Assembly: GCA_030141605.1 (NCBI GenBank)
Contig: JAQGDQ010000222.1
Coordinates: 62,001 to 126,000 of the forward strand
Direction: 5' to 3'
Source of the DNA: Tubiluchus corallicola
Taxonomy: Eukaryota; Priapulida; Priapulimorpha; Priapulimorphida; Tubiluchidae
Length of the DNA: 64,000 nt
A model generated the notes under the pieces. That model saw nothing but the letters and a program-made list of their open reading frames with translations. It searched no databases and was not told where the DNA came from. A program made the translations under genes and the position numbers. This document shows, piece after piece, positions 13,720-26,673 of the stretch (its first letter is position 1; each line of letters opens with the position of its first letter).

Positions 13720-15179
13720 GGTAGTGTTGTTTCTCTTTTCCTTATTTAATTTTCAATTCTTTTGCCCTGTAACATAAAAGCACTGATTTGATGACAAATT
13801 ATAGTTAATAGACTGAGCTGGTCTGATGGGTTTTTACCATAAATTATAGACAAAAATTATTTTTTGTGCATCGTACTTCTCGATAATCATTTTAGCAAGT
13901 TTAGACGATTTAAAAAGATAGATTTGGAAATCTGGCTTAGAATTCAAAGCGTTCGTGCGCTTTGAAAAACCATACTTTGGTTTTTCTAAAAATTGCTAAA
14001 ATTTCACTTGCTGATTTCTGGGATAAAAATGCTATATGGACGATTTTGGTGCTAGTACATGTGTATCTGAAATTGTGAATAATTTATAATTTCAATACAT
14101 TTAATACTTTGCAATTCAATAAATTTTAAAAAAGTTTTCAGAGGTCATCGTTCAATCAATTAATCAGAGTGACACTTGATTTCACAATTAATAATATCCA
14201 AAGTGTACAATCCACAGACTAAAAAAACGCCTAAAACTAAAATAGAGCTTATTCTTACTTGACTTTCTGCATTTTTCACCATAGTGACTATATGAATCAA
14301 AGTAAATTAAGTAATCATAAGGATAAGTTCATTTTCTGAAATTAACTTACCGTCACTCGCTGACGTACAGTACAATCATCAATATAACCTATGGCAAACA
14401 AAACCACCGACACTATCAACTACACATCTGTTCTGGTAGCATCTTACACAATGAATAAGTTTAACCTGACAAGCGTGAAACTGTTAAGTGTGTTAGCAGT
14501 GACAAATCGCGATAATAAAAAAATAATTATTTTGTCAATTTTACTCGTGTGACCGGGTTACGCATTAGTGGTGGTAGTTAGTCGCCAGTGGTCATGTCAT
14601 AGCTGATGTAATGCATACAAATGACGTTCGCAATGTGTTAGGGGGCAAACTTGGAATTAGAAATAATCATAAGTAAATAGTAATTAAATAATCAGTTCAG
14701 TGAAACACATTAGAAGGTGAGCCTCTTGAACTTGTTGTCGTGCAGCAGTCATACAATAGACACAACGACTATTGAATCTGCGTCTACAATCATTGGTTTA
14801 ACAAGGACCATATATAGGCAACATAGTTGGTAGAACTCTATGCGGAAATTCTTTGATCAAATCAAAACTTTATAGAATACAAAAGTTATGGTAACAATAC
14901 GAATCTGTGCTAGCCTTTAGGCAATTAGCAGTAAAGTCGTGTGATTATTACTTTGCTTCATACCAGTAACTGACTTGACAAGAGATGGTCGGTCAGCCTC
15001 TTGAGGCATGAATGTTTGCTTAAAGGAAAGGCCAAGCCTTCTGGGAAATTAAGCCTATTTTAATGTTAACGAAAAATGTTAGAAGGAATTAGTAATAAAA
15101 GCGTGGTAAGCGCCTCCTAGAATTAGTAAAATTACTAATGTCGCGATCATTTCACTCTTGGGCGCTTCATTTTGAATGC

Positions 15180-15461
15180 CCATTCTTTCACTAATGATGT
15201 CGTTCGTCAGCTGAAAAAAAGCAGCGCACTGTCAATTTCCGTTAAAATCATAATAAGCGTACGCAAAAAATTAAATATCTCATTTTGCAATACTTTCCTT
15301 TGAACTTTAGGTGAGCTACAGTCTACAGAAGCTTTAAGCAGCGCTCGATTACCGAAAATCACAATGTACTTACGAAAAGCCACGAAGTCCACCAGTTGTC
15401 TCATAATTTTTAAGTGAATAGCGGTTACCATCGTGCCTGGAAATTTGTGCTCACCATCCAC
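15180..15461 (-). pseudogene. hAT-family transposase relic (DUF4371-like)
   Basis: The minus-strand frame reads ...SSPKVQRKVLQNEI, then an EIDSALLFFS segment ending at a stop. It resembles the DUF4371 region of hAT/ZMYM-type transposases, in which a SP-x-IQNE segment is followed by an EI-x-x-A-x-FFS motif and an ADE triad. Here FSADE is readable only after a +1 shift just before the stop, so the copy is broken. No terminal repeats were found around it. The identification rests on weak motif similarity. Confidence 0.4.
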
Positions 15462-16261
15462 AGCAGTAAATTAACTTTATGCCTTATAGACAGTTTTTTG
15501 CAAATTTCTTTGTTATATTTTTCTAAGTTTAAGTGGTAACAGTAAAATAAACCCAACATGCTTTTTTAACATGTCAGGGAAATTTTAATGACTTCATGTA
15601 CAATATTAATTATACAAGTAATAATATGTGCCAAAGCTCAGAGGGGAGCAAACCCCATATTATCTGTTGTTTAAAAGTAAATTAGTAAATCGCATTAAAA
15701 GGGAAAGTTTGTAAGTATTTAACAACACCATGATGTTACTTATATATTAACTTGTCTCGATAATTTGATTTTAATTAATTTTTCTCATATTTTGTTAGGT
15801 AATTATTTAGGTCATTGATATCAGTGCCATTCAAGTAGATAATGATAATAGAATGCTGGTATAGATATTGTAAGTTGTTCGAAATAACATGTAAATACCG
15901 CTAACTGTATAGTCCAGCAAATAGAGGGCGTATGTACATGTGTAGATATGCTCAAAATAAAAAGTTTAATAAAAATTGCTAAGTGGCGTTTCCTTTTCTT
16001 TAATAATCGATGTTTACACGAATCAAGCATTCGGTATTTCTTACTGTAATGACGTACGATAGTAATGAAACATGCAATCTTGTTTTTGAAGTAGCAGGCA
16101 TACAATACCAATAGCGAGAAATAGAAATTAACATTGCAGCTATTTTGCTGTCAGCAGGAGGCGTTTGAACAATTATATAAAGAAAAAAGGGATTCAGACT
16201 GCCTCTGGTCGTCTCTACGACTTACCAAGATATACAGGTCTGATTAATTTACCCTGGTTTG

Positions 16262-16345
16262 AGTGACTGAGTGGTCTAGATTTCGGACTGCAACCATGCA
16301 GTCTTGAGTTTGAGTTTGTGTGTGTCGATACCCATTGTTGTTAAT
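16262..16345 (+). repeat. tRNA-like sequence, probable SINE head
   Basis: TGACTGAGTGGTCTAGA resembles the A box of class II tRNAs (Ser/Leu). It is followed by a perfect 7-bp hairpin GACTGCA-ACCA-TGCAGTC and a decayed B-box-like GAGTTTGAGT. It is too degenerate to be a working tRNA. Confidence 0.35.
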
Positions 16346-16907
16346 GTTGTCTGTTAAACAAGCGATGGTACATAAAGTTTTTTTTGTCTTTGGCATTCCT
16401 ATACAGCACAATCATGACATTGTTACTAGCTATATTGTGTATCACTTTAAATAACTAGTGCGTCCGCCTATTAACACTGTTGAATGGGGAGAACGTGCGT
16501 CTAATTCGTAAATTGATTCTCAAAGGTCGTAAAAATCAATTATTTGTTAACTGTTTGATTATGAAGGTAACGGGTCTGCTGTCGGTTTTTGGCTGTTCAG
16601 TGGTGAAAGTAATTATTAGTTGGCTAGTGCTCAAAAGTACTCAAAAGTGGTTGTGAGGTTCAAAGTACACGGCAATGATTGACTTAAGTCTTTGCCCTCG
16701 TATTAAATCCTTTACGTTGAAACTTGGCTTGTCCAATGTCCACTCCAGATTCAGACTTCCACCAGTTCTCTCTAATTGTCTAGGGGATGTCATGAAACAC
16801 AGGTCTTATTAATTTGGATCTCATCCCTACAAATGGGCGAAGAGTGCTCCGGTCAGGCAATTACCTCAGTTCTATAATGTCATGTGCCATCCATCGGTTT
16901 TATATTC

Positions 16908-17272
16908 AGTTACAGCAGTGGTTCCCAAAATAGGGGTAAATTACCCCCCCCCCCCCGGGGTAATATGGTTTTTTTGGGGGGTAACGGGCACCCCTCTGAA
17001 AATTTTTAAAACTTCGCTCGGAATGCATTTTACGTAGTTTTCTTCTTGAAGAGACTGCCTCCGGTAATACTTGTTTTGGCAACAATACAACAACAACACC
17101 TGGAAATTTATTTATGTCACGAGCAAACATAAATAATTTTGCTTGCTTGTGGCATATACGTGTGTTTACTTTTTGAGTTGGATAAGTAGTACTAGGTGGG
17201 GGGTAATGGACAAGACCGGGTTTCCCGATTTGGGTAACGGTCCGAGAAAGTTTGGGAACCACTGAGTTACAG
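16908..17272. mobile_element. Non-autonomous hAT element (MITE) with 8-bp target duplication
   Basis: The element at 16916-17264 (349 bp) starts CAGTGGTTCCCAAA and ends TTTGGGAACCACTG, a perfect 14-bp terminal inverted repeat of hAT type. It is flanked on both sides by the 8-bp direct repeat AGTTACAG (16908-16915 and 17265-17272), as expected for hAT target-site duplication. Inside are a C tract (16945-16960) and no intact transposase. A 149-codon minus-strand frame crosses it but has no transposase motif. Confidence 0.9.
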
Positions 17273-18775
17273 CAATAACCATTGGACAACAACAGCAACC
17301 AATATGAAGTACAGCGTATGAAGGCCACGTCTGGTATTGTTTCCGGAATGCGCACTGCTACACTATTGCTACACGCTGCTTAATGTCATTTTAGTTCCTT
17401 TTTACAATGGGCAATGTATGTTGTTGGTCAGAAAATTACTTACTTATTTACTCATTCTTTACATTTTAGGAGAACGTCAATGCCTTCTCCTAGGAAGGAC
17501 CGTTTCTTACCTAGGTGTTTAGTCTTCACCATACCTACCTTTACAATAAAATCCTCCTTAACTTTTTAGTAACAATAGCTTTAACCTGACCTTTTAACAC
17601 TGCACCTCCATATTAAGCATCATTATTATGGACACAACCAAATATTGGCAAACAAGAACCAATAACTTTGCCATGTGGAAAGACCACGAAGACGAATATT
17701 TTCCTTGTGTTTTACTTATCAGGCTGACAATGGCGGCGATTATTTTCTAGATTTATTAGGAACGTACTGGCACACTGGCAAACAAACTAGCAGCAAAATA
17801 ACACTATATGTGAGCAGTAGGTAATTCTGTAATCTGTTACTGATTAGCAAAGCACCCTACCTATCAAGTGTCACATGCAAGCAGTTCTGAGTTAAATGAC
17901 ACACAGCAGTGGAAAATTAAATCTCAAAAATCTTTAAAAAAAACAAATGTTTCCTCAGTCTTCAAAATAATAATAATTGTTTTTCTACGCAGCACTCGAC
18001 CTAGAACCAGTAGTGCGTGTCAAATTAATAAATAAATAAAATAATAAAAAATAAATAAACTAGCTTTGTCATGAAATTTCTATTGCTACAATAATTTAAG
18101 TTTAAATACTGACTCAATTGCTAATATAACACTTGTAATATGCTTGCAGCACATAAGTATACTATAATAAATTTAATACAGCATATATCACATACGATAA
18201 ATAAAACAAACACTAACAAACTAATTGTTTTTTTCACAGGGTGCACACCTATAAGACCCAGGTTATAATTCAATCGTTTGATCTACACAGTATCGATATG
18301 ATAATTAATGAGTTACCAGTAATTACAAAAGCTAACTGGTCGGATATGGTAAAAAACGGTGATATCCTGAAATTTCAGTCATGCCTACAAGAATATAAAT
18401 GTCATAGACGTGACAAAACGACACAATCAACTATATAACCGAATCTTTGAACGTAGACAAAAAACGGCATTCTCTACAAAAGCAAATTCCTTTTCTTGCA
18501 GTGAAGACAAGAATAATGTAAAATAGCAACTGACTTACAATATGGCTAGCAACAATAACTAGCAACAACATATTATAACAATCCATGAAATAAAATACGC
18601 TATAAAAAGATATTGAAGAAGGTTGACCTAAAACCACACTTTCACGAAAGACGTGCTTTGAAAGAATGCCAATAGAAAACTCAGTTAACAATACAGTAAG
18701 CTTCGCTGATTCTGCTTAACAATGCCTGTACATATCTCGATCATAAAATTATAATTACACAACATGAAAACTTGA
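17273..18775. other. Intergenic region downstream of ZP-N paralogue B
   Basis: No gene is recognised. AT-rich sequence with short AAATA-type runs near 18020-18060 may be part of an old retroposon tail. A 65-codon plus-strand frame at 18241 has no recognisable motif and is left out. Confidence 0.5.
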
Positions 18776-21700
18776 CTAGTTTCGTGACTGATATGGTGCA
18801 GCATCTTCTTCGTTAGAAATAGTGCTTGGCAAAGAACAGGCAACAGAAAAAGCTCTGTCTAATGGATGTACTTTTCCTTGTGGATGACCCATTACCATGA
18901 TGGTATTAGTGTAGCTGTGGGAATTATTCTAAAAGAAATAAAAATAAATAAGCTTCTATTTGTTTTGTAAAATTTCAACACGTCCGCAAAGTTTGAAGTT
19001 TCCTAATGCAACACAGAAACAGCTATATAAGGATGATTGTATTACATCTGGAGACACGGTGATATTTAGTACAAAACAGTGTACTGGTAACGCTCTGATG
19101 ACACAGCAATAAAAAACTTATATTAAAAACTACATGTCCTATTAGCTGTTTTCAGCGCCTTATAATATACATTCCGTTCATCAAAAACGAAACACTGACA
19201 TTACGAAAAATAAGTTTTTGTTTTTGTTTACTTTTTGGAACATTGAGACAACATTAGTTTTGAAACTTGAGCATAAACTTTGAACTAACAGAATGTTTTA
19301 TCTTCACTACATTTAATAAAAAATTGTACTTACAAGCACCGATTTACTAGTACCACAGGCATCCATTGGCAAGAGTAGGCTGAAATAACGCTGTTCTCCA
19401 TCTCCTTTGATCGAGCAACCAGCTTCGTTAAAATGACCTTGAGTATACACTTGACCGAGAAATCCAGTAGGAACGTTCAGCGTGACAATGAGCATGTTGC
19501 CTGGACCATCGCAAAATGTATTGAGAGCTGCAACGTCCGTTAGTGCGTCCTTTTCGACAGCAGGGGCCTTGCTCGAGGATTCACTATGAGATGAACTCAA
19601 GTTCCCGTACACAGCTCCGTTGAACTTATAATAAGTACTGCCATGAGGTCTATTAGAGTTGCTACTAACAGAAACTTTGGAAGCATCTTGATTATTATGG
19701 ACAGCGTAGCTACTTCTGTAAGTGGGGTTTTCCAACTGAACTGGCTGTCCATTATTTTGAGATTGAGAGTAAATGACTTGTTGATTGTGTACAGGGCTAC
19801 TTGTCACTGGTGTATTTCCTGGAGAATTTACGTGATTAACTGCGTAGTATCTTGGCGCCAATCTGGGGTTGTTAGGAGGCGCTGGTTGACGTCTGGTCGA
19901 TGTGCCAACGTTTTGAGAAATATATCCGTATCCGTTGTTGTTTTGCAGGGTATCCTGAGATGTAATGCTTGGTCGATTTGCAGCCCTACTGTGGTGATTT
20001 CCAGATGTTATTGCTTGTGAGCTATCCGGAAGACCCCTTATGTAGTGATGCGGATCATAACTGCGTTCATTTGCATTTGCAGCATGCTGAGGAACTTGCT
20101 GGTATTCATTAGCAATATTCGGTTGTCCAGGATGGTTTCTGCTTGTAACTTGAGCATTTTGAGGAGCCCGTCCATGACCATATTTGGAAGTATCACCTTG
20201 ATTATAATTTTTACTATTTAGGTGCGGTTGTTGATAGTTTTCTTGCCGGTACTCATTGGCCTGTTCACCAATATGAAATGGTACACTTGGTTGTGTTCTA
20301 GCTACCGTGGCTTTTGTCTCTGCAGTATTAGCATGAGTATTCACATAACTGGATGATTGGTCTTCAACGGTCTCCACTGAAGGTTGATTCTTGCCTGCTA
20401 CTTGTGCATTGTGTGGGACGTGTCCACCGCCAATATAATTATCATGGCCATATCCTGGATACGCACCACTGCCAACTCCAGTACCATAGCCTCCAATATG
20501 TCCAGCATTTTCACCACCATAGCCAGCTCCCCCATAGCCCCCTACTGAATCAGCACCTTGTCCAAGGGCCCCAAACTTTCCCCTTCCTGCGCTACCATAA
20601 CTACCAGCATCGCTGAGTCCACGAGCCTGCCCTTGCTGATAACCAGCTTCCCCCTGACCATAACCACCACCGGCATAACCACCAACATCGTCATAACCAC
20701 TACCATAGTTATATTCGTAACCAGACGATGCACCACCGCCACCATAACCTCCGCCATACGTACCACCAATTCCTGCGCCTACACCATATCCTGGACCACC
20801 ATGCGGTCCGTGTCCACCAATGAAATTTGGGTGACCATTGTGCAAAATCCGTCCTTCTTGGGGAACAGCACCATTGTCATCGAGGTATCTATCAGCAGCA
20901 AGTGAATGTCCATCCTGATTTACATGAGTACCTTGAGGGTAGTCATTATCGAAATGGGTAGCTTGAATAAAACTTTGATCGACTGAGTGGGGTTGTGGCT
21001 GACTTTCTGTTGGCACACCATTTTGATTATTCTGCGGATGCTGACCAATATATGTTGGTCCATTTAGTTGGCGCTCATTTTGTACTGTTTCTACATTTTC
21101 TTCTGTGTGATATATTCTTGCTAATGCCTTATCACTGGGAACTCGTCGAAAATCGCCTCGAGAATTTCGTCTTCTGCTTTTTCCATTATTTCTGTTTTGT
21201 GTTCTGATGTAGTCTTCATGGTAAAGTATCCCTGTTTCCTGATCCCCGCTAGGCGACAGCTTGTAATTTTTTGACAGTAACGCTCTGCCCTCAGCATGTT
21301 TTCTGTTGTTCCTCCCAAATTTCATTGCTTTCCTTTTCGGTATAGGCACAGCAGAAGACAAAGAAAGTGCAACTACCTGCAGAAAAAATTTAAACATTAG
21401 AATTGAAATCAACTATAGTTTGACTAAGATCTTTATATTAGTGCTTATAATCAATGAACAGCAGATGAAAAAAGTCAATCTCGAAGCGTCAGTTTAAAAT
21501 AAAGATTTTTAATTTGATTTAATTTATTGAATACTTAAGATACATTAATATTTAAAATATCTCATTTAATAATACACGGCTTACGCATTTGTAGATATGA
21601 AATATTTCAATTAAGAAAAGATTTCACTAAAACAAAAGGTAAAATGGATGACATGAATTGATATGGCGAGCACTAACTGTGGGCATCATCGATTAGTGGT

Positions 21701-22309
21701 GTTGTGAATGATAACCTAGTTGTTGGGTAGCATGTTGGTGAATAGCTTGTCAGGTAGATGAGAATAGATTGCATATGGTGTGTTGTCCGACATGTGAATT
21801 TCATGCTCCTTATTTTAAATATACATAATGCCTATAAATTCTTTTGATGCGCCCTGACGATTGTAAAAATGAAGGCTTTTGAAAAGCTTCTTCCACGTAC
21901 CAAGATGAATGTGTATAGTAGATTGCAGCAAAAATTTCAATGAAAAAACAGAAAACATATAATCTTATGTATGATTTGTATTACTTGAAACTTGATTGAA
22001 ATTTCATCCAGCATTTTCAAAAATAGTCCGTATGTTTGACAATTGCTGTAAGCCTGACTATATTGGTCATGTACGACAGGAAACGTTTAAACGTTATTTT
22101 TTAATGTTTGCAGGCAAGATAATAGTCCAGTTGTTTAAATTCAAATACACGTAGGTAGAAACGTCCTGTTCAATTCTTGCGTTTTTAAATTTTTTGATTG
22201 CGTGTTAGCTGTCTTACATCCAAACTAAAGCAGTAATTACTACACCAATTAAGGTTAATAAAGCAAAGGCACTTACACTTGCGACAATCAACAGCAAGAC
22301 AGTTTGCAT
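18776..22309 (-). CDS. Secreted Gly/Tyr/Gln-rich protein with C-terminal ZP-N domain (paralogue B)
   Basis: Three minus-strand exons: 22277-22309, 19334-21376 and 18776-18928. GT-AG junctions are all phase 0, giving 742 residues. Exon 1 encodes MQTVLLLIVAS and exon 2 continues VVALSLSSAVPIP, so the signal peptide again spans intron 1. A basic N-terminal segment is followed by a Gln/Asn-rich part, then a Gly/Tyr module (about 200-310), then a long Asn/Gln/Ser-rich stretch. The C-terminal ZP-N domain has cysteines at 633 (CDGP), 665, 685 (CGT) and 723 (VAC), and a 19-residue acidic/polar tail ends at a TAG. No ZP-C, membrane anchor or GPI signal is present. Exon number, phases and domain order match paralogue A, so the two arose by tandem duplication. 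The low-complexity flanks have diverged freely. An extracellular structural role is inferred. Confidence 0.85.
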
Positions 22310-23470
22310 TGTGATTATTGATTGTTGTTCGTCACACCATCAAACTGAAACCAAAAAAAGAAACTAGAAAAGAAATAAAGAACTTTCTGAGTAGGACAAC
22401 GACTGTAATTCACTACGATAGTAGCTACTTAAGTCTGTTCAACGGTTTCTATTAAGATAAAACAGACAAAACTGAAAAATTGATAAAACAAATGCGCTAA
22501 GGTTTAGTACTGCTGACACTTTGATGCAACTTTAAAGCTTTGAATCTTTAGATAAATTGTACAGAAATTGCGTTTTCTCTGCATGGCTGACCAGAAAAAT
22601 TACTTTTCTTGAATTAATCCCTTGTGCTGTAATACTGTAATGCATTAATTGTGTAAACAAATAATTCTTTCACATTTTACTTTTAGCACACAATTTTGAA
22701 ATACAACCAGTACAAAATAGAACTATCTTGTAAAAAATCTATCCTCAATTAGAAGACTTCAATAATTGCACACATACAATTACATTTAAGATGACCACAT
22801 ACTTTTATACATGTTTATAGAAATCGAAATTGCACTATACACAATGGTAGTATTTAAAACGTTCTCACCAACAACTGACTGAATAGAAAGTGTTCTTCAG
22901 CATCTACAAAGCATCAATTTTATATTGTGTAATAAATCGTGCGTGAAGAAAAAATGAGGCAAAATGTTAATTAATAGCTTTTCATAATCGTGCGACCGCA
23001 TTACCATTCAGTGCCACTCGTGAAGATGTATCGCTTGATTCACTTTTTACAATACAACAATGTTAATAAGAATTGGTGTGACAGTAGCTGCAAGCTACAA
23101 CTACTGTAGCAATTATTGTAACAGAAAAAGAAATAGTAGCAAAAAGGTCCAACAACAACAGTAGCAACAACCCACGAAGCGACAGCAACACAGCTGCATT
23201 TATTAATTTAGGATGCAGTCAGACTTCTGAACTAAAATTAAATTTAACGAACTCAACGAAAAAGATACACCAGAAGAGTATCGAAAGGTGAAATTGTTAA
23301 ATAGGATCTCGAGATAATTAATTGGCAGATTAGTCAATTTTCAGACCCAAGTGTGAAGGATTTCTTTTGAATTTTAATTTAAATCAGCCTAATTGTGATT
23401 AAAATAATATGCAAAATTGTTTAAGTTGTTTATCACTCTCAACAAAAAAATTAGTATATTGTTGATAGTA

Positions 23471-23474
23471 ATGG

Positions 23475-23509
<35 letters not shown>

Positions 23510-23569
23510 GTGATGATGACGAGGACGACGACGACAACGACTACGACGACGATGATGATGATGATGATA
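23471..23569. repeat. GAT/GAC trinucleotide microsatellite
   Basis: (GAT)n with GGT, GAC and GAG interruptions. It immediately precedes the GC-richer LTR-like block. Confidence 0.9.
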
Positions 23570-23587
23570 TTGTAACGCAGGCACTTG

Positions 23588-23936
23588 TGTCGGGTCAGGT
23601 ATAGGGCCCTCTGCGCGCCATTAGCAGCGATTCACCCCTTCCTTGTAAATCCAGGCATCTTGTTTGTGCCTACACGAGGTGTGGAAAGCCAGCTGACCTG
23701 GAATGCCAGAATAAAAGCGTGTAGAGGTAACTGCAGCCTTGGATTTCTGACACAGGTGCTCCTCGGCCTAGTATATATGTGTGCTGCGACTTACTTAAGT
23801 TTTTTTGTGGATTTTGTTCCCTCTTTTTTGTTATTAGTCCTGGCAATAAAACTTGTTACAGTGTTAGTCTAGTGTTCTATTTTGTGACTTTTATGTGTGC
23901 TAGATGACTTGTTACAAAAGTTATATGTAGTTAGTT
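23588..23936 (+). mobile_element. Possible solo LTR-like block
   Basis: A GC-richer segment starts TGTCGGGTCAGG, a common start of Ty3/gypsy LTRs. It has a TATA-like AGTATATATG near 23770 and an AATAAA (GGCAATAAAACTTG) near 23845, in promoter-then-poly(A) order. A terminal ...ACA is possible, but I could not find a matching target-site duplication, so the right boundary is a guess. Confidence 0.3.
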
Positions 23937-26481
23937 CATAAATAATTCATTACTAATTAAGATAAATTTATAATAAAGAGAATTTCATTAGTTAAGTAAT
24001 TTATTACATTAAAGAACAACCATACAAAATGGATCATCGTAATGTGGAATTTAAAGACCGCCATGCTATCCTGGAATTCGACTCTCTGACTCCCGAGCCA
24101 AGTCGAATTCAGTCCAGTATTATCAACAATATCGAATATTGCAGATAACTTGGTGATAATTAGCCTATACTAAACTGAAATTTGAATTTAACTTTTATTT
24201 CAGAATTTCTTCCATATAATTGTTAAAAACGTACACAGTAAAAACGTTGATAGATTTCTACTTAATTTTTATTGCATGCTTATTCCATTCATGTGCTACA
24301 CACGTGAATCATTCGCCAGTAACGCGCATTAATGCATTTTGTTGTATTGGTAGCATCTTGCTAAATCCGGTACGCATAACACCAGGTACGAATTTGCGAG
24401 ATGTCGCGGCAGTTGATGATTATCTTAAGAGAATAATAAATGGTGAAGGTTACTAGCAATCGTGCAGCGAATTTATAATGACAATTTACAATTTTGCACA
24501 AATATGATGAAGATTACACGTACTACATTTAGTACATCCAGCAGCAGAGATTACTGACCTTATGTAGCATTGTTAAATTTGGAATAACGTGCGTTCAGTA
24601 CGATACGGACGATGACGTTGGCCGTAATGATGATGATGATGATGATGATACCGGTGGATATAAGTAAATATCCTTTTATCTGCGTTCAATATGATTTTAG
24701 TTTATGTCATCTACTTAAGTAAAATTAATGTATCACGCTGAGAGGTTTACCCAGCGAAAACCAAGAATTCATATTCTGCATTAGTGGGAAGCTTGTTAGT
24801 ATTTGAATACGTGTGAATGCGTCAGCAAAATTTATAAGCGGCGCATTATGTTCAAAACTCTCACGGGAAACAACAGATATTTATAATATCTCATAAAAGC
24901 TCATAAAGTCCTAAATCACGAAACCTTGATGATTTGGTGATTGATACATGTGATAGGCATTGACGATCAAATTGCGTGTAGTGAACAGCCTATTACTGCA
25001 GTCTCTATCAAACTCTATAAGTTAGATAATTACGCTTTATAGGCCAGAATATTAATACTTTTATACTTTTTGCAGGAATGATAACGACGAAGATACTGTT
25101 GTTTGTTTCGCTTCTCTTGCTTTACCTTTGAGCGTTTTATCCCACACCGAACAAACATTTGAATACTGACCTGCAGAAATTAGGATAAATGTCAAATGAT
25201 AAATATTGTTTTTGTCTTTTTATAATTGAAGAAAAATTAACAGGTCTTCAAATGCCCCTTGAGCGTGGTGAAGATCGAATTTTCAGTTCCCAGCAGAAAA
25301 AGGATAAAGCCATATAGATGAAGTTTGTTCAACTAAATGCAATACCCACCACATTTAATTTACTAACTTAACAAACCAGAGGTTTGTTAACAAACGTAAA
25401 GATTAATATTTAACAAAATTCTTGCCAAATATTTACTGTTCAGCAATCGAAAAGCCTGCTAGACAGCTTCTCTGTCAGAGTTCAATGCTTCCTCGAAGCC
25501 AGACGAGAACGGTTAAGAAAAGTTTTGTGTACATTACCCACTCGAAGCCCCATAACTACTCGGTCAAATAACCCCCTAAATTGCTCAGGATAATTGAAAA
25601 CTTCTTGGCGATTTCTTGCAGAATCCTATTTAGGAGAGCTCTGTGTATAAATTTGCTGTATTGGGAACCTGTGTTAATGTGCGGTTTTTATAGCTTAGTT
25701 TGTAATTTTAGGTGTAGTTAAAAATTATGTTTTTTTTAGAACTCCCTAATTCTTTTTCTTCAAATTTAACTAATAATAATTAACTGCACTGTACCTTAAC
25801 TACTTTTGTACCTTAACTACACTGTACCTTAACTACTTAACTACTACCATATTTATCTTCTTATTTATATTTGATTGTTCTGTGCCTAACTTAATGTACT
25901 AAGCTTAATAGCTTATCATGTGTACTGTACATGTTTCTTAACAACATTTTTTTCCTTTGATTGTAACAGCCCGTCATAAAATTTGGAGTAATAATTACCA
26001 TTATTAGAAGGAACTCGTTTATGAAAACATTAAACTTCTTGCGCCCGATTAATAATGATTAATGGTAGCAGTGCTTGCAGTCTAGCTTAGCATCAACAGT
26101 TACTAAATATATTATTTATGATTTTAGGGCAGTGTTTAAATTTATGCTTATTGCCTTAAAAAAGCAATACATAAATACTTACTGTATTTACATTAGTAAA
26201 TATATATAAAAATAAATATGAAAGTGTTAGTAAATAATAAAAAATTGATATATAAAAATACGCCTTTGATCAATAAAAACATCATTTTCATAGTCACTCA
26301 AATAAAATATTAATTATGATTTGGAGCGGTATAGTAACTGAAGTTGGGTGAATGAATAAAATTCTGGCTGATCAACTAAGCCCCAAAGATGCCATAAAAT
26401 ACTGAATTATATCAGTAAACGGCTATAACTGCTGTCGCTACATATTCATTCATTGCCTTTCCAGCGCATTTTAACTCGCAC

Positions 26482-26673
26482 TGTGTGTGTGTGCGTGCGT
26501 GCGTGTGTGTGTGCGTGCGTGCGTGTGCGTGTGTATGTGCGTGTGCGTGTGTCTGTGCGTGCGTGCGTGCGTGCGTGTGTGTGCGTGTGTTTGTACGTGT
26601 GCGTGCGTGCGCGCGCGCGCGTGTGCGTGCGTGCGTGCGTGCGTGCGTGTGTATGTGCGTGTGCGTGCGTGCT
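26482..26673. repeat. GT/GC alternating purine-pyrimidine tract
   Basis: About 190 bp of (GT)n mixed with GTGC units and an uninterrupted GC run. It yields long open frames on the plus strand that are artefacts of the repeat. Confidence 0.95.

Larger units (their letters stand above)
13720..16907. other. Intergenic region between the ZP-N paralogues, right of gene A
   Basis: This is the 5' flank of paralogue A plus intergenic DNA. I recognise only a hAT-type transposase relic (15180-15461, minus) and a tRNA-like sequence (16262-16345). A TATA box could not be assigned with confidence. Confidence 0.5.

Noticed and set aside
18241-18438. Plus-strand 65-codon frame after TTTTTTCACAG
   Set aside because: Acceptor-like sequence is present, but there is no family similarity and no partner exon.
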